From Campylobacteraceae bacterium (lineage in GTDB: Bacteria; Campylobacterota; Campylobacteria; Campylobacterales; Sulfurovaceae), in the NCBI GenBank assembly GCA_027066355.1, contig JAMONW010000058.1, positions 1 to 16,015 of the forward strand: a stretch of DNA of 16,015 nucleotides, in the 5' to 3' direction. The notes beneath the pieces are model-generated. The model was not told the origin of the DNA and searched no databases. It saw only the letters and a list, made by a program, of their open reading frames with translations. Below are positions 1 through 6,433 of the stretch, one piece after another. Position 1 is the first letter of the stretch; each line of letters begins with the position of its first letter. Both the position numbers and the translations under genes were made by a program.

Positions 1-140
1 AAAAATATAATGAAGCAACACTAAATTTATTAGATATTAAAGAGTTAGATATCCCACCAAAAGCAAAAGCCAAACTTTTAGCAAAATTAACTAATAAAAG
101 TGTTAAAGAGTGCTATGAAGAACTAAAAACTAAGAGATAA
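1..140 (+). CDS. rsmI: 3' end of probable 16S rRNA 2'-O-methyltransferase RsmI (partial)
   Basis: An open frame enters from the left edge and stops at TAA 138-140, leaving about 45 C-terminal residues. The tail reads LLDIKELDIPPKAKAKLLAK and then SVKECYEEL. It is helical and lysine-rich. Residues of this kind close the RsmI family (tetrapyrrole-methylase fold, methylation of C1402 ribose in 16S rRNA). The identification rests partly on context: in C. jejuni, as I recall, the rsmI-like gene directly precedes the TrmH/RlmB-type methylase gene, as here. No catalytic part is visible, so another protein with a similar tail cannot be excluded. Confidence 0.6.
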   Translation, partial: KYNEATLNLLDIKELDIPPKAKAKLLAKLTNKSVKECYEELKTKR

Positions 141-188
141 TCAATAAAAAGTAAATAAAAATACAAACTCCCAACTCAACCACCACCA

Positions 189-270
189 ACTAAAACACTA
201 AACACTAAAACCTATCACCTAAAACCTAAAACCTAAAACCTATCACCTAAAACCTAAAACCTAAAACCTA
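189..270. repeat. Heptamer tandem repeat (CCTAAAA) with 28-bp higher-order unit
   Basis: Between rsmI and rlmB a 7-bp period runs for about 80 bp. The core is two exact 28-bp blocks, 211-238 and 239-266. Each block is CCTATCA followed by three copies of CCTAAAA. To the left, degenerate heptamers (CACTAAA at 196-202 and 203-209) continue the period. To the right it decays after CCTA at 267-270. The + strand here is almost free of G, a strong strand asymmetry. No spacers or dyads are present, so this is a simple-sequence minisatellite and not CRISPR. Confidence 0.9.
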
Positions 271-297
271 ATTACCAATTTCTAATTAAAAAAAGGG

Positions 298-308
298 TAA
301 AATCTCAT
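298..308 (+). promoter_or_regulatory. Possible -10 element / short leader of rlmB
   Basis: TAAAAT at 298-303, preceded by GGG, lies 6 bp before the rlmB ATG. If it is a -10 hexamer, transcription would start at about 310 and the mRNA would be leaderless. Otherwise AGGG (294-297) is a weak ribosome-binding site about 11 nt from the ATG. The sequence does not decide between the two. Confidence 0.25.
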
Positions 309-995
309 ATGATTATTTACGGAAAACAAGCATCTCTTTATGCACTTAAAGAGCATAGCGATAAAATAGAAACAATTTATGTTAATAAGCTTTCAATATT
401 GCCAAAAGAGTTATTAAAAAAGTATGGCTCTAAAATTAAGACAATAGAGAATAAATGGGCGCAAAAGCTAAGCCGTGGTGGTAATCACCAAGGTATTTTA
501 GTAGAGCTAAATGAGCCAAGAGAACCATCTTTAGAAGAGATAAAAAGAGGCGATTTTATCTTAATTTTAGATGGCTTAACTGATATTGGAAATATTGGAG
601 CAATTATTAGAAGTGCTTATGCTCTTGGTGTTGATGGAGTTTTTGTAACAGGCATTAGGCAAATAAACTATTCAGGTGTTGTTAGAGCAAGTTCAGGTGC
701 AGCACTTGATATGGTTCCAATTGTGCATCCAAATATTTTAGATTTAATAAATGAGCTAAAACAAGTTGGATTTAAAATTTATGGTGCCGATTTAGATGGA
801 AAACCTTTGCAAAATGCCTCTTTTAATGGAAAAAGAGTGCTTGTTTTAGGTAGTGAAGATAGAGGTATCTCAAAAAAAGCAAAAGCTAAGCTTGATGATA
901 TTTATAAAATTGAGATGAGAAGAGAGTTTGACTCTCTAAATGTTAGTGCAGCAGCAGCAATATTTTTACATAGGATGAGTTATGCAGTTAAATGA
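309..995 (+). CDS. rlmB: 23S rRNA (guanosine-2251-2'-O)-methyltransferase RlmB, TrmH/SpoU family
   Basis: The 228-residue protein is a SPOUT methyltransferase that uses S-adenosylmethionine to methylate a ribose in 23S rRNA in the cytoplasm. The N-terminal part (1-75) looks like the short SpoU substrate-binding domain, including the typical GGNHQGI at 57-63. The catalytic domain shows all three SpoU motifs. Motif 1 is LDGLTDIGNIGAIIRSA (87-103) with the catalytic-type Arg101. Motif 2 is VLVLGSEDRGIS around 177-188. Motif 3 is SLNVSAAAAIF at 209-219. Motif 1 has DIGN where DPxN is usual. The gene lies downstream of a heptamer repeat, and its last 14 nt overlap the next gene, implying co-transcription and translational coupling. 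RlmB is preferred over TrmH because of the N-terminal domain and the gene order. The exact target nucleotide is inferred. Confidence 0.88.
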   Translation: MIIYGKQASLYALKEHSDKIETIYVNKLSILPKELLKKYGSKIKTIENKWAQKLSRGGNHQGILVELNEPREPSLEEIKRGDFILILDGLTDIGNIGAIIRSAYALGVDGVFVTGIRQINYSGVVRASSGAALDMVPIVHPNILDLINELKQVGFKIYGADLDGKPLQNASFNGKRVLVLGSEDRGISKKAKAKLDDIYKIEMRREFDSLNVSAAAAIFLHRMSYAVK

Positions 996-2166
996 ATTAG
1001 TTAAAAATTATTCAATCAATACAATTTCACAAAAGACAAATATAGCAATAGAAGTTTTAAAGAAATTAATCAATAAAGATTGGGAAAATCTACAACGAAG
1101 TAAAGTTAATGGTTTTTTACAAATTATTGAAAGAGAGTTTAATGTAGATTTAAGTGAAATCAAAGAGGAGGCAAAAGAGTATTATAAAGAGCATAAAGAT
1201 ACTAAAGCTTATAGACCAATAGATTTAGTAGATGCTCAAGTAGAGGGTGGAAGTAGCAAAAGATTAATTACTAATATTTTAACATTTGTTATTTTGGCTC
1301 TTGTATCTTATGCAGTTTGGTATTATTTAAGTCAAAAAAACCATAACAATTTTACTAGCGAAACTAATAGTAGCAAGGGTCTGTTTAGAAATAGTTTAGA
1401 TACAGCAAAAAATTTAATTAACTCTACAGATAACAACAGTAGCAAAGATATTGAAAATAATAATTCACAAGAAGATAAAATAACTTCAACAACAACTAAT
1501 AAGGCTGAAGTTAATAACACAAATAAAGAGCTAAAAGATAGCAATAGCAGCGAAGAAAAAAGAAAATTTGATATTGAGATAAATGCTTCTAATAAAACAG
1601 AAGAAACAAATAATACAAATGAGCAAATTAGCAAAACAATTCCTCTTGTTGATACCCCAAAAAGCGAAGATACAAATGATACTCTAAATAAAGATGAGAG
1701 TGTAGCTAAAGATATTAATGTAACTAAAAATCTTGAAACAGAATATAACAACTCAACACAAACTAAAAATGACTCAAACAGTAGTGATGTAAGCAGCATA
1801 AAAGCAGATGAAAACTTAACAATGCAAGATAAAGATTTAACTAATGAGCAAAATAATACTGCCACAAAAGAGCTTAAAAGCATAACAATTACACCAACTG
1901 TTAAAAGAATATGGATAGGAATTTATAACCTAAAAACAAAAAAAAGAGTTGTAAAAGTAGCCACAAGTGCTTATACATATAATAGTGATGGTGGTGATGT
2001 AGCTATAGTAACTGGGCATAGCCGATTTAAAATAGCCACAAATACTGGAGCAACTAGTGAATATCACGATGCAGGAAAGAAAAAATATCTTTTAATTTCA
2101 CAAGATGGAATAAAAGTTTTAACAAAAAAAGAGTATAAAGAAGTAACTAATAAAAGAGCTTGGTAA
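982..2166 (+). CDS. RodZ-like membrane protein: N-terminal HTH, one TM helix, low-complexity linker, C-terminal beta domain
   Basis: The 394-residue protein has four parts. Residues 1-70 resemble the HTH_25 domain of RodZ (ISQKTNIAIEVLKKLINKDW followed by a GFLQIIEREFNVDL helix). A single hydrophobic helix spans about 95-116. A linker of about 180 residues (117-300) is rich in Asn, Ser, Thr, Glu and Lys. The last 95 residues (VKRIWIGIYNLKTKKRVVKV, then HSRFKIATNTG) look beta-rich, like the DUF4115 periplasmic domain of RodZ. RodZ links the MreB cytoskeleton to the cell-wall elongation machinery, so a role in cell shape is a reasonable guess but not shown. The start is ATG 982, overlapping rlmB by 14 nt. 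A protein at the same place in C. jejuni is, as I recall, annotated only as a membrane protein. The linker creates a long spurious open frame on the opposite strand. Confidence 0.75.
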   Translation: MQLNELVKNYSINTISQKTNIAIEVLKKLINKDWENLQRSKVNGFLQIIEREFNVDLSEIKEEAKEYYKEHKDTKAYRPIDLVDAQVEGGSSKRLITNILTFVILALVSYAVWYYLSQKNHNNFTSETNSSKGLFRNSLDTAKNLINSTDNNSSKDIENNNSQEDKITSTTTNKAEVNNTNKELKDSNSSEEKRKFDIEINASNKTEETNNTNEQISKTIPLVDTPKSEDTNDTLNKDESVAKDINVTKNLETEYNNSTQTKNDSNSSDVSSIKADENLTMQDKDLTNEQNNTATKELKSITITPTVKRIWIGIYNLKTKKRVVKVATSAYTYNSDGGDVAIVTGHSRFKIATNTGATSEYHDAGKKKYLLISQDGIKVLTKKEYKEVTNKRAW

Positions 2167-2170
2167 GCTT

Positions 2171-2175
2171 AGGAG
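2171..2175 (+). promoter_or_regulatory. Ribosome-binding site deciding the aminotransferase start
   Basis: AGGAG lies 5 nt before ATG 2181. It selects this ATG over the in-frame TTG at 2160, which has no Shine-Dalgarno sequence and would add seven residues (MVSLGDK) overlapping the previous gene. Confidence 0.8.
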
Positions 2176-2180
2176 ATAAA

Positions 2181-3416
2181 ATGTTTGATGAGATAAGATT
2201 TAATAAAATAGATAGATTGCCAGAGTATGTTTTTGCTGTTGTTAATGAGCTTAAAATGGCAGAGCGACGAGCTGGAGCAGATGTGATTGATTTCTCTATG
2301 GGAAACCCTGATGGACCTGCATTTGAACCAGTAATTAATAAGCTTATAGAGTCAGCAAAAAAACCACACACTCACGGATATAGTGCAAGTAAAGGTATTT
2401 ATAAACTGCGTCTTGCAATTTGTAAATGGTATTTAAGAAAATATAATGTTGTCTTAGACCCAGATAGTGAAGCAGTTGCTACAATGGGTTCAAAAGAGGG
2501 ATATGTGCATTTAGTTCAAGCTATTACAAACCCTGGTGATGCAGCTATTGTGCCAGATCCTACATACCCTATTCACTCTTACGCATTTATTCTTGCTGGT
2601 GGAAATGTGCAAAAGATGAAACTTACATTTAATGAGCAAAATTTTGAAGTTGATGAAGATAAATTTATAGAAGATTTAGAGTATGCACTTAAAAACTCTG
2701 TGCCAAAACCTAAATATTTGGTTGTAAATTTTCCACACAACCCAACAACTGCCACAGTAACACTAGATTTCTATGAGCGCTTAGTAGAGATTGCAAAAAG
2801 AGAGAGATTTTATATAATAAGCGATATTGCATATGCAGATATCACTTTTAATGGATATAAAACTCCATCTATTTTGCAAGTAGAGGGTGCAAAAGATGTA
2901 GCAGTTGAGAGCTTTACTTTAAGTAAAAGCTACAATATGGCAGGATGGAGAGTAGGATTTATTGTAGGTAACAAAAAGCTTGTTGGAGCTTTGCAAAAGA
3001 TGAAATCTTGGCTAGATTATGGTATGTTTACACCAATTCAAGTTGCTGCAACTGTAGCACTTGATGAGTATGGAAATTTAGTTGATGAAATTGTAATTCC
3101 AAAGTATAAAAAGCGTCATGATGTTATGATAGAAGCATTTAAAAATGCTGGTTGGGAACTTGGAACTCCAAATGCAAGTATGTTTATTTGGGCTAAAATT
3201 CCAGAAATTGCAAGAGATATGGGAAGTTTAGAGTTTTCTAAAGAGCTACTTCTAAAAGCACAAGTTGCTGTTAGCCCTGGTATTGGCTTTGGAAAGTATG
3301 GCGATGAGTATGTTAGAATTGCATTAATTGAAAATGAAAAACGCATTCGCCAAGCAGCTAAAAATATCAAAAAGTATTTAAGCGAACTAAAAGCAAAAAA
3401 AGAGGCCAAAAAATGA
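2181..3416 (+). CDS. alaC: PLP-dependent aminotransferase, AlaC-type (alanine / LL-DAP aminotransferase group)
   Basis: From ATG 2181 the product is 411 residues, the normal size for a fold-type I aminotransferase. Visible landmarks are GNPDG near 41-45, the substrate and PLP region NFPHNPTTATV (183-193), SDIAYAD (214-220) with the cofactor-binding Asp215 and Tyr218, and the Schiff-base lysine in SFTLSKSYNMAGWRVGF (244-260; Lys249). A C-terminal VRIAL carries the carboxylate-binding Arg. The SKSYNMAGWRVGF box is typical of the AlaC/YfdZ group, which makes alanine from pyruvate and glutamate. Close relatives in Campylobacterota are often labelled LL-diaminopimelate or aspartate aminotransferase, so substrate specificity is uncertain. 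The stop overlaps the start of hom by 4 nt (ATGA), and alaC-like genes next to hom are common in proteobacteria. This supports a shared amino-acid biosynthesis operon. Confidence 0.85.
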   Translation: MFDEIRFNKIDRLPEYVFAVVNELKMAERRAGADVIDFSMGNPDGPAFEPVINKLIESAKKPHTHGYSASKGIYKLRLAICKWYLRKYNVVLDPDSEAVATMGSKEGYVHLVQAITNPGDAAIVPDPTYPIHSYAFILAGGNVQKMKLTFNEQNFEVDEDKFIEDLEYALKNSVPKPKYLVVNFPHNPTTATVTLDFYERLVEIAKRERFYIISDIAYADITFNGYKTPSILQVEGAKDVAVESFTLSKSYNMAGWRVGFIVGNKKLVGALQKMKSWLDYGMFTPIQVAATVALDEYGNLVDEIVIPKYKKRHDVMIEAFKNAGWELGTPNASMFIWAKIPEIARDMGSLEFSKELLLKAQVAVSPGIGFGKYGDEYVRIALIENEKRIRQAAKNIKKYLSELKAKKEAKK

Positions 3417-4675
3417 TAAAAATAGGAATACTTGGAGTTGGAACAGTAGGTAGCAGTGTTGCAAAAATTTTAGCAGAAAATGCAGATATTATAGAGGCAA
3501 GAGCTGGTAAAAAGATAGTTGCTAAAAGTGGTGTAGTTAAAAATATAAATAAAGATAGAGGAGTAGATATTAAAATATCTAATAATCCTCTTGATGTTAT
3601 AGATGACCCAGAAATTGATATTGTAGTAGAGCTTATGGGTGGGGTTGAAGAGCCTTATGAACTAGTAAAAAAAGCTTTAGCTAATGGTAAAGCAGTTGTT
3701 ACTGCAAATAAAGCGCTTCTTGCTTACCACCGTTACGAATTACAACAAATTGCAGGAGATTTACCACTATTTTATGAAGCAAGTGTAGCTGGTGGAATAC
3801 CAATTATAGGCGCTTTGCGTAATGGACTTAGTGCAAACCATATAGAGAGTATTGTTGGTATTCTAAATGGAACTTGTAACTATATGTTAACAAAAATGAT
3901 AAAAGAGGGTGTTAGCTATGAAGATGTCTTAAAAGAGGCACAAGAGCTTGGTTATGCCGAAGCTGACCCTACTTTTGATGTTGGTGGTTTTGATGCTGCT
4001 CATAAACTCTTAATTTTAGCAAGTATCGCCTATGGCATTGATGCAAAGCCTGAAGATATTTTAATTGAGGGTATTGAAAATATATCTCAAAGTGATGTAG
4101 AGTTTGCTAAAGAGTTTGGCTATGAAATTAAGTTGCTAGGAATTGCAAAAAAAGGTAGAGATGGAGTTGAAATTAGAGTTCATCCAGCACTTGTAAAGAG
4201 TAGCAATCCAATCTCTAAAGTTGATGGTGTTATGAATGCAGTTAGTGTAGTTGGTGATAGAGTTGGGCAAACAATGTTTTATGGACCAGGCGCAGGAGGT
4301 GATGCAACTGCTAGTGCTGTAATTGCAGATATTATAGAAATTGCAAGAGGCAACCGTGGACCAATGCTTGGCTATAAAAAAGGGCTTGAGAGTGGATTAA
4401 AACTTGTTAATCCAAATAAAATTGAATCTAAATATTACTTAAAATTAAAAGTAATTGATAAACCAGGTGTTTTAGCAGCAGTTACATCAACTCTAAGTAA
4501 ATTTAATATCTCTATCTCTTCTGTATTGCAAAAAGAGTCTAAAATTGAAGATAGAGTTAGACTTCTTTTAACTACACATCTTTGTCAAGAGAGTGATATT
4601 ATAGAAGCAATTAATGGACTAAAAGAGCTTGATTGTGTTGGAGATAATGTAAGTATGTTAAGGATTGTAGAGTAG
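3413..4675 (+). CDS. hom: Homoserine dehydrogenase with C-terminal ACT domain
   Basis: The 420-residue enzyme reduces aspartate semialdehyde to homoserine with NAD(P)H, the branch point to threonine and methionine. The Rossmann signature GILGVGTVGSSVAKIL is at residues 5-20. The homoserine dehydrogenase signature appears as GILNGTCNYMLTKM followed by LGYAEADPTFDVGGFDAAHK. A C-terminal ACT domain starts near residue 340 (YYLKLKVIDKPGVLAAVTS), the usual site of threonine feedback inhibition in stand-alone bacterial Hom. The length matches the monofunctional form, with no aspartokinase fusion. The start ATG lies inside the end of the aminotransferase gene (4-nt overlap), so translation is probably coupled. 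Confidence 0.95.
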   Translation: MIKIGILGVGTVGSSVAKILAENADIIEARAGKKIVAKSGVVKNINKDRGVDIKISNNPLDVIDDPEIDIVVELMGGVEEPYELVKKALANGKAVVTANKALLAYHRYELQQIAGDLPLFYEASVAGGIPIIGALRNGLSANHIESIVGILNGTCNYMLTKMIKEGVSYEDVLKEAQELGYAEADPTFDVGGFDAAHKLLILASIAYGIDAKPEDILIEGIENISQSDVEFAKEFGYEIKLLGIAKKGRDGVEIRVHPALVKSSNPISKVDGVMNAVSVVGDRVGQTMFYGPGAGGDATASAVIADIIEIARGNRGPMLGYKKGLESGLKLVNPNKIESKYYLKLKVIDKPGVLAAVTSTLSKFNISISSVLQKESKIEDRVRLLLTTHLCQESDIIEAINGLKELDCVGDNVSMLRIVE

Positions 4676-4707
4676 AATTAAAAATTTTAAATTTTTAAAG
4701 GAGTGGT

Positions 4708-5211
4708 ATGGCTAAGGCAAAAGAACACTACTTTGATATTAGTGCAAAACTTGATTTTATGGAGATGAAAAATGCTATAGAGCAAGTTAAAAAAGAGGTT
4801 TCTACACGCTTTGATTTTAAAGGTGTAATGGTAGAGATTGAGCTTAATGATAAGCATAAAATTTTAACACTCTCAAGCTCAAGCGATAGCAAAATAGATG
4901 CTCTAAAAGATATTGTAATATCAAAAATGATAAAAAGAGGCTTAAGCCCAAAATCATTAGAAGAGTTAAAACAAGATGGCATTAGTGGTGGCAATATTAA
5001 AGTAACTTATAAAATTGTTGATAGCATAGAAAAAGATGAAGCCAAAAAAATAGTTAAAGCAATTAAGAATTTAAAATTAAAAGTAACACCATCAATACAA
5101 GGTGATGAGGTGCGTGTTAGTGGTAAAAAGATAGATGATTTACAAAAAGTTATTACAGAAGTTAAAAAACTAGATTTAAAAGCACCTCTTAGTTTTGGAA
5201 ACTTTAAATAG
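4708..5211 (+). CDS. yajQ: YajQ family (UPF0234) nucleotide-binding protein
   Basis: The 167-residue cytoplasmic protein matches the YajQ family along its length: an N-terminal FDISAKLDFMEMKNAIEQ, then TRFDFKGV (36-43 region), GLSPKSLEE, and the C-terminal KVTPSIQGDEVRVSGKKIDD followed by APLSFGNFK. These proteins have two ferredoxin-like folds and bind nucleotides; in Xanthomonas a homologue binds cyclic di-GMP. The cellular role here is unknown. AGGAG (4699-4703) gives a good ribosome-binding site. The gene sits 32 nt after hom and may end that transcript. Its last 8 nt overlap the convergent minus-strand gene. Confidence 0.93.
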   Translation: MAKAKEHYFDISAKLDFMEMKNAIEQVKKEVSTRFDFKGVMVEIELNDKHKILTLSSSSDSKIDALKDIVISKMIKRGLSPKSLEELKQDGISGGNIKVTYKIVDSIEKDEAKKIVKAIKNLKLKVTPSIQGDEVRVSGKKIDDLQKVITEVKKLDLKAPLSFGNFK

Positions 5212-5398
5212 GAGCATACTTTAAAAATGCTCCAACTAATAAAGATAGCAATATCGTAAAAAATATCATATAAAAATTTCTCTTTTTTTCAGAAAATTTT
5301 TCCTCTTTATCTATAAACTCTACTATTTTAATAGCAGGATATGCCATAAACATAAGCATTACAATAGAAAAAACTAAAAACTCTACTATATCTATCAC
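5204..5398 (-). CDS. Small two-helix membrane protein of unknown function
   Basis: I do not recognise this 64-residue protein. It has two hydrophobic helices, roughly residues 5-27 and 43-62. They are joined by a charged loop (EFIDKEEKFSEKKRN), so both ends probably face the same side of the inner membrane. The start is GTG (5396-5398 on the complement), and it shares 1 nt with the TAG stop of the upstream gene (TAGTG). GGAG precedes it at a normal distance. Translation is therefore likely coupled to the 125-residue gene. Its 3' end overlaps convergent yajQ by 8 nt. Confidence 0.72.
   Translation of the reverse strand: MIDIVEFLVFSIVMLMFMAYPAIKIVEFIDKEEKFSEKKRNFYMIFFTILLSLLVGAFLKYAPI
5211..5233. 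terminator. Possible bidirectional hairpin at the convergent gene ends
   Basis: GGAGCAT (5211-5217) pairs with ATGCTCC (5227-5233) across a 9-nt loop, giving a perfect 7-bp stem at the yajQ stop codon. It lies inside the last codons of the opposite-strand gene. Neither side has a proper T run: the minus side reads TATTTAAAG and the plus side AACTAATAAA. It is therefore only a weak terminator candidate for the converging transcripts. Confidence 0.4.
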
Positions 5399-5775
5399 TA
5401 CTTCACTCCATAATATCTATGAACAAAATCTACTTCATCTTTTGTTTTTAACTCTACAGTTTTTAAAAGTTTATTAGAGTTATCATAAATTTCTAATTTA
5501 TTATCTTTTATTTTTAAGTGTTTTTTACCCCAATTTCTCTCTAACTCTTCAAATCTTTTGAATAGTTTTGTATTCTCTGGCTCCTCTTTAAAATTTTTAT
5601 CCTCTTTACTTAATATCTTTAAACCACCAAAACTTTTTTGAAAGTAATATGGTGAATACTCTTTAACTATTTTATAAACTCTTGCATTTTTAGAAGATGG
5701 TTTAGAGTTTATAAAAGTTACTATTGATATAAATAAAAATCCTAAAAATAGTGCTAATGGCAAATACTTCTTCAT
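5398..5775 (-). CDS. Membrane-anchored or exported protein of unknown function
   Basis: The 125-residue protein starts with KK and a hydrophobic stretch (residues 4-22), a signal anchor or uncleaved signal peptide. No lipobox cysteine is visible. The remaining 100 residues are strongly charged and soluble (KEYSPYYFQKSFGGLKILSK, later NWGKKHLKIKDNKLEIYDN), so a periplasmic domain anchored in the inner membrane is likely. AAGGAAG just before the ATG on the minus strand gives a good ribosome-binding site. It forms a two-gene unit with the downstream 64-residue membrane protein through a 1-nt overlap. I know of no family match. Confidence 0.75.
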   Translation of the reverse strand: MKKYLPLALFLGFLFISIVTFINSKPSSKNARVYKIVKEYSPYYFQKSFGGLKILSKEDKNFKEEPENTKLFKRFEELERNWGKKHLKIKDNKLEIYDNSNKLLKTVELKTKDEVDFVHRYYGVK

Positions 5776-5802
5776 AAACTTCCTTTTTTTATAACTTTAA
5801 AC

Positions 5803-5829
5803 TCTCTAAATAATCTAAGCATTTAGAGA
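5803..5829. repeat. 9-bp inverted repeat upstream of the minus-strand pair
   Basis: TCTCTAAAT (5803-5811) is matched by ATTTAGAGA (5821-5829) around a 9-nt centre. It lies in the divergent intergenic region, 28 bp upstream of the minus-strand start codon. A possible minus-strand -10 (TATACT on the complement of 5843-5848) would put the repeat just inside the transcript. It could be an RNA hairpin in that leader or a protein-binding site. Confidence 0.45.
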
Positions 5830-5870
5830 ATTATTTAAAATAAGTATAGTATTTTATATTAAAAAGAATA

Positions 5871-5919
5871 TTGATATTTATCAATTAATGCAAATTTAAT
5901 ATATGCTAAAATTAGCAAA
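5871..5919 (+). promoter_or_regulatory. FNR-type class II promoter for the 122-residue membrane protein gene
   Basis: TTGATATTTATCAA at 5871-5884 is a perfect FNR consensus (TTGAT-N4-ATCAA) centred at 5877.5. TAAAAT at 5907-5912 is preceded by TGC, an extended -10. A start seven bases after the -10, at about 5919, places the box at exactly -41.5, the class II activator position. The leader would be only about 12 nt and contains AAAGGAGG. The bound factor (FNR, or an NO-responsive DNR/NssR-type relative) cannot be told from the site. Confidence 0.8.
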
Positions 5920-5930
5920 GGAGGCAAATT

Positions 5931-6299
5931 ATGAAAGATTTTTTTTATCTTGAAGGGGCATATTTAATTTTAGGTGCTATTATTTTAGCTGTAACACTAT
6001 TTGTAACAACTCGTCCATTTATGGGCAAAGGTAGTGTAAAAAAAGGAATGATTTCTGTATCATTAGTTATTTTACTTGCTGTTTTTGCACACTTTTTTAT
6101 AACAAAAAATAGAATGAATAGTGTAAAAGAGGCTTTTAATAGTAACAAAGTAGTGCTTTGCGAAAATAGAATATACACTAAAGGTGCAAATTTTGTTACC
6201 ATAAAAAACAATGGTAGCTGGAAAATTATTGATGATAATTTTATATCTCCTAACTACACAAGAAAATTCTTCTTAGCTAGATGTATCGTAAAAAAGTAA
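5931..6299 (+). CDS. FNR-box-controlled two-helix membrane protein of unknown function
   Basis: I do not recognise this 122-residue protein. Two hydrophobic helices (about 10-27 and 40-58) are joined by a short positively charged loop (RPFMGKGSVKKG). A soluble C-terminal part of about 60 residues follows, with cysteines at 77 and 118 (VVLCEN, LARCIV) and NNGSWKIIDDNF in between. By the positive-inside rule the loop is cytoplasmic, so both termini would be periplasmic. There is no haem or Fe-S motif. It is a single-gene unit: a strong FNR-type promoter in front, AAAGGAGG at 5917-5924, and a terminator behind. Its position before the nor operon suggests a role in nitrogen-oxide respiration or nitrosative stress, by context only. 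Confidence 0.8.
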   Translation: MKDFFYLEGAYLILGAIILAVTLFVTTRPFMGKGSVKKGMISVSLVILLAVFAHFFITKNRMNSVKEAFNSNKVVLCENRIYTKGANFVTIKNNGSWKIIDDNFISPNYTRKFFLARCIVKK

Positions 6300-6311
6300 C
6301 AACTCCTACAA

Positions 6312-6352
6312 ATACTATTTACTCTAATTTATTGGAGTAAAAGTATCTTTTT
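6312..6352 (+). terminator. Rho-independent terminator after the 122-residue gene
   Basis: ATACT-A-TTTACTC (6312-6324) pairs with GAGTAAA-AGTAT (6335-6346). This gives a 12-bp stem with one bulged A and a 10-nt loop, followed by CTTTTT. It separates the single-gene unit from the nor operon promoter 33 bp further on. Confidence 0.7.
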
Positions 6353-6384
6353 ATAAAAAAAAATAATTATAATTTTAAATTTTA

Positions 6385-6433
6385 TTGATGTAAGTCAATT
6401 AATTTTCTCTTTAAAGATTTTATAATTGTATTG
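6385..6433 (+). promoter_or_regulatory. FNR/DNR-type class II promoter of the nor operon
   Basis: TTGATGTAAGTCAA at 6385-6398 is an FNR/CRP-family box (TTGAT-N4-GTCAA, one half-site change from the FNR ideal) centred at 6391.5. A perfect TATAAT lies at 6421-6426. The predicted start at 6433 puts the box at -41.5, identical to the promoter at 5871. The right half reads TTGAC on the complement, as is common in NNR/DNR boxes, so an NO-sensing regulator is possible. Confidence 0.82.

Noticed and set aside
189..270. Heptamer array considered as a CRISPR array or telomere-like end.
   Set aside because: The units are directly adjacent with no spacers, no dyad and no cas genes, and housekeeping genes continue on both sides.
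1332..1883. A 183-codon open frame on the minus strand, rich in Leu, Ser, Val and Phe.
   Set aside because: It is the mirror of the Asn/Ser/Lys-rich linker of the RodZ-like gene. Low-complexity codons there contain few stops on the complement, and there is no credible start region or domain.
2160..2180. Extension of the aminotransferase to the in-frame TTG at 2160.
   Set aside because: The TTG has no Shine-Dalgarno sequence and lies inside the previous gene, while AGGAG sits 5 nt before ATG 2181.
4678..4698. Perfect 21-nt AT-only palindrome between hom and yajQ.
   Set aside because: It contains no G or C pairs, so RNA pairing would be weak, and such palindromes are expected by chance in this composition. 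It also leads straight into the yajQ ribosome-binding site with no sign of termination.
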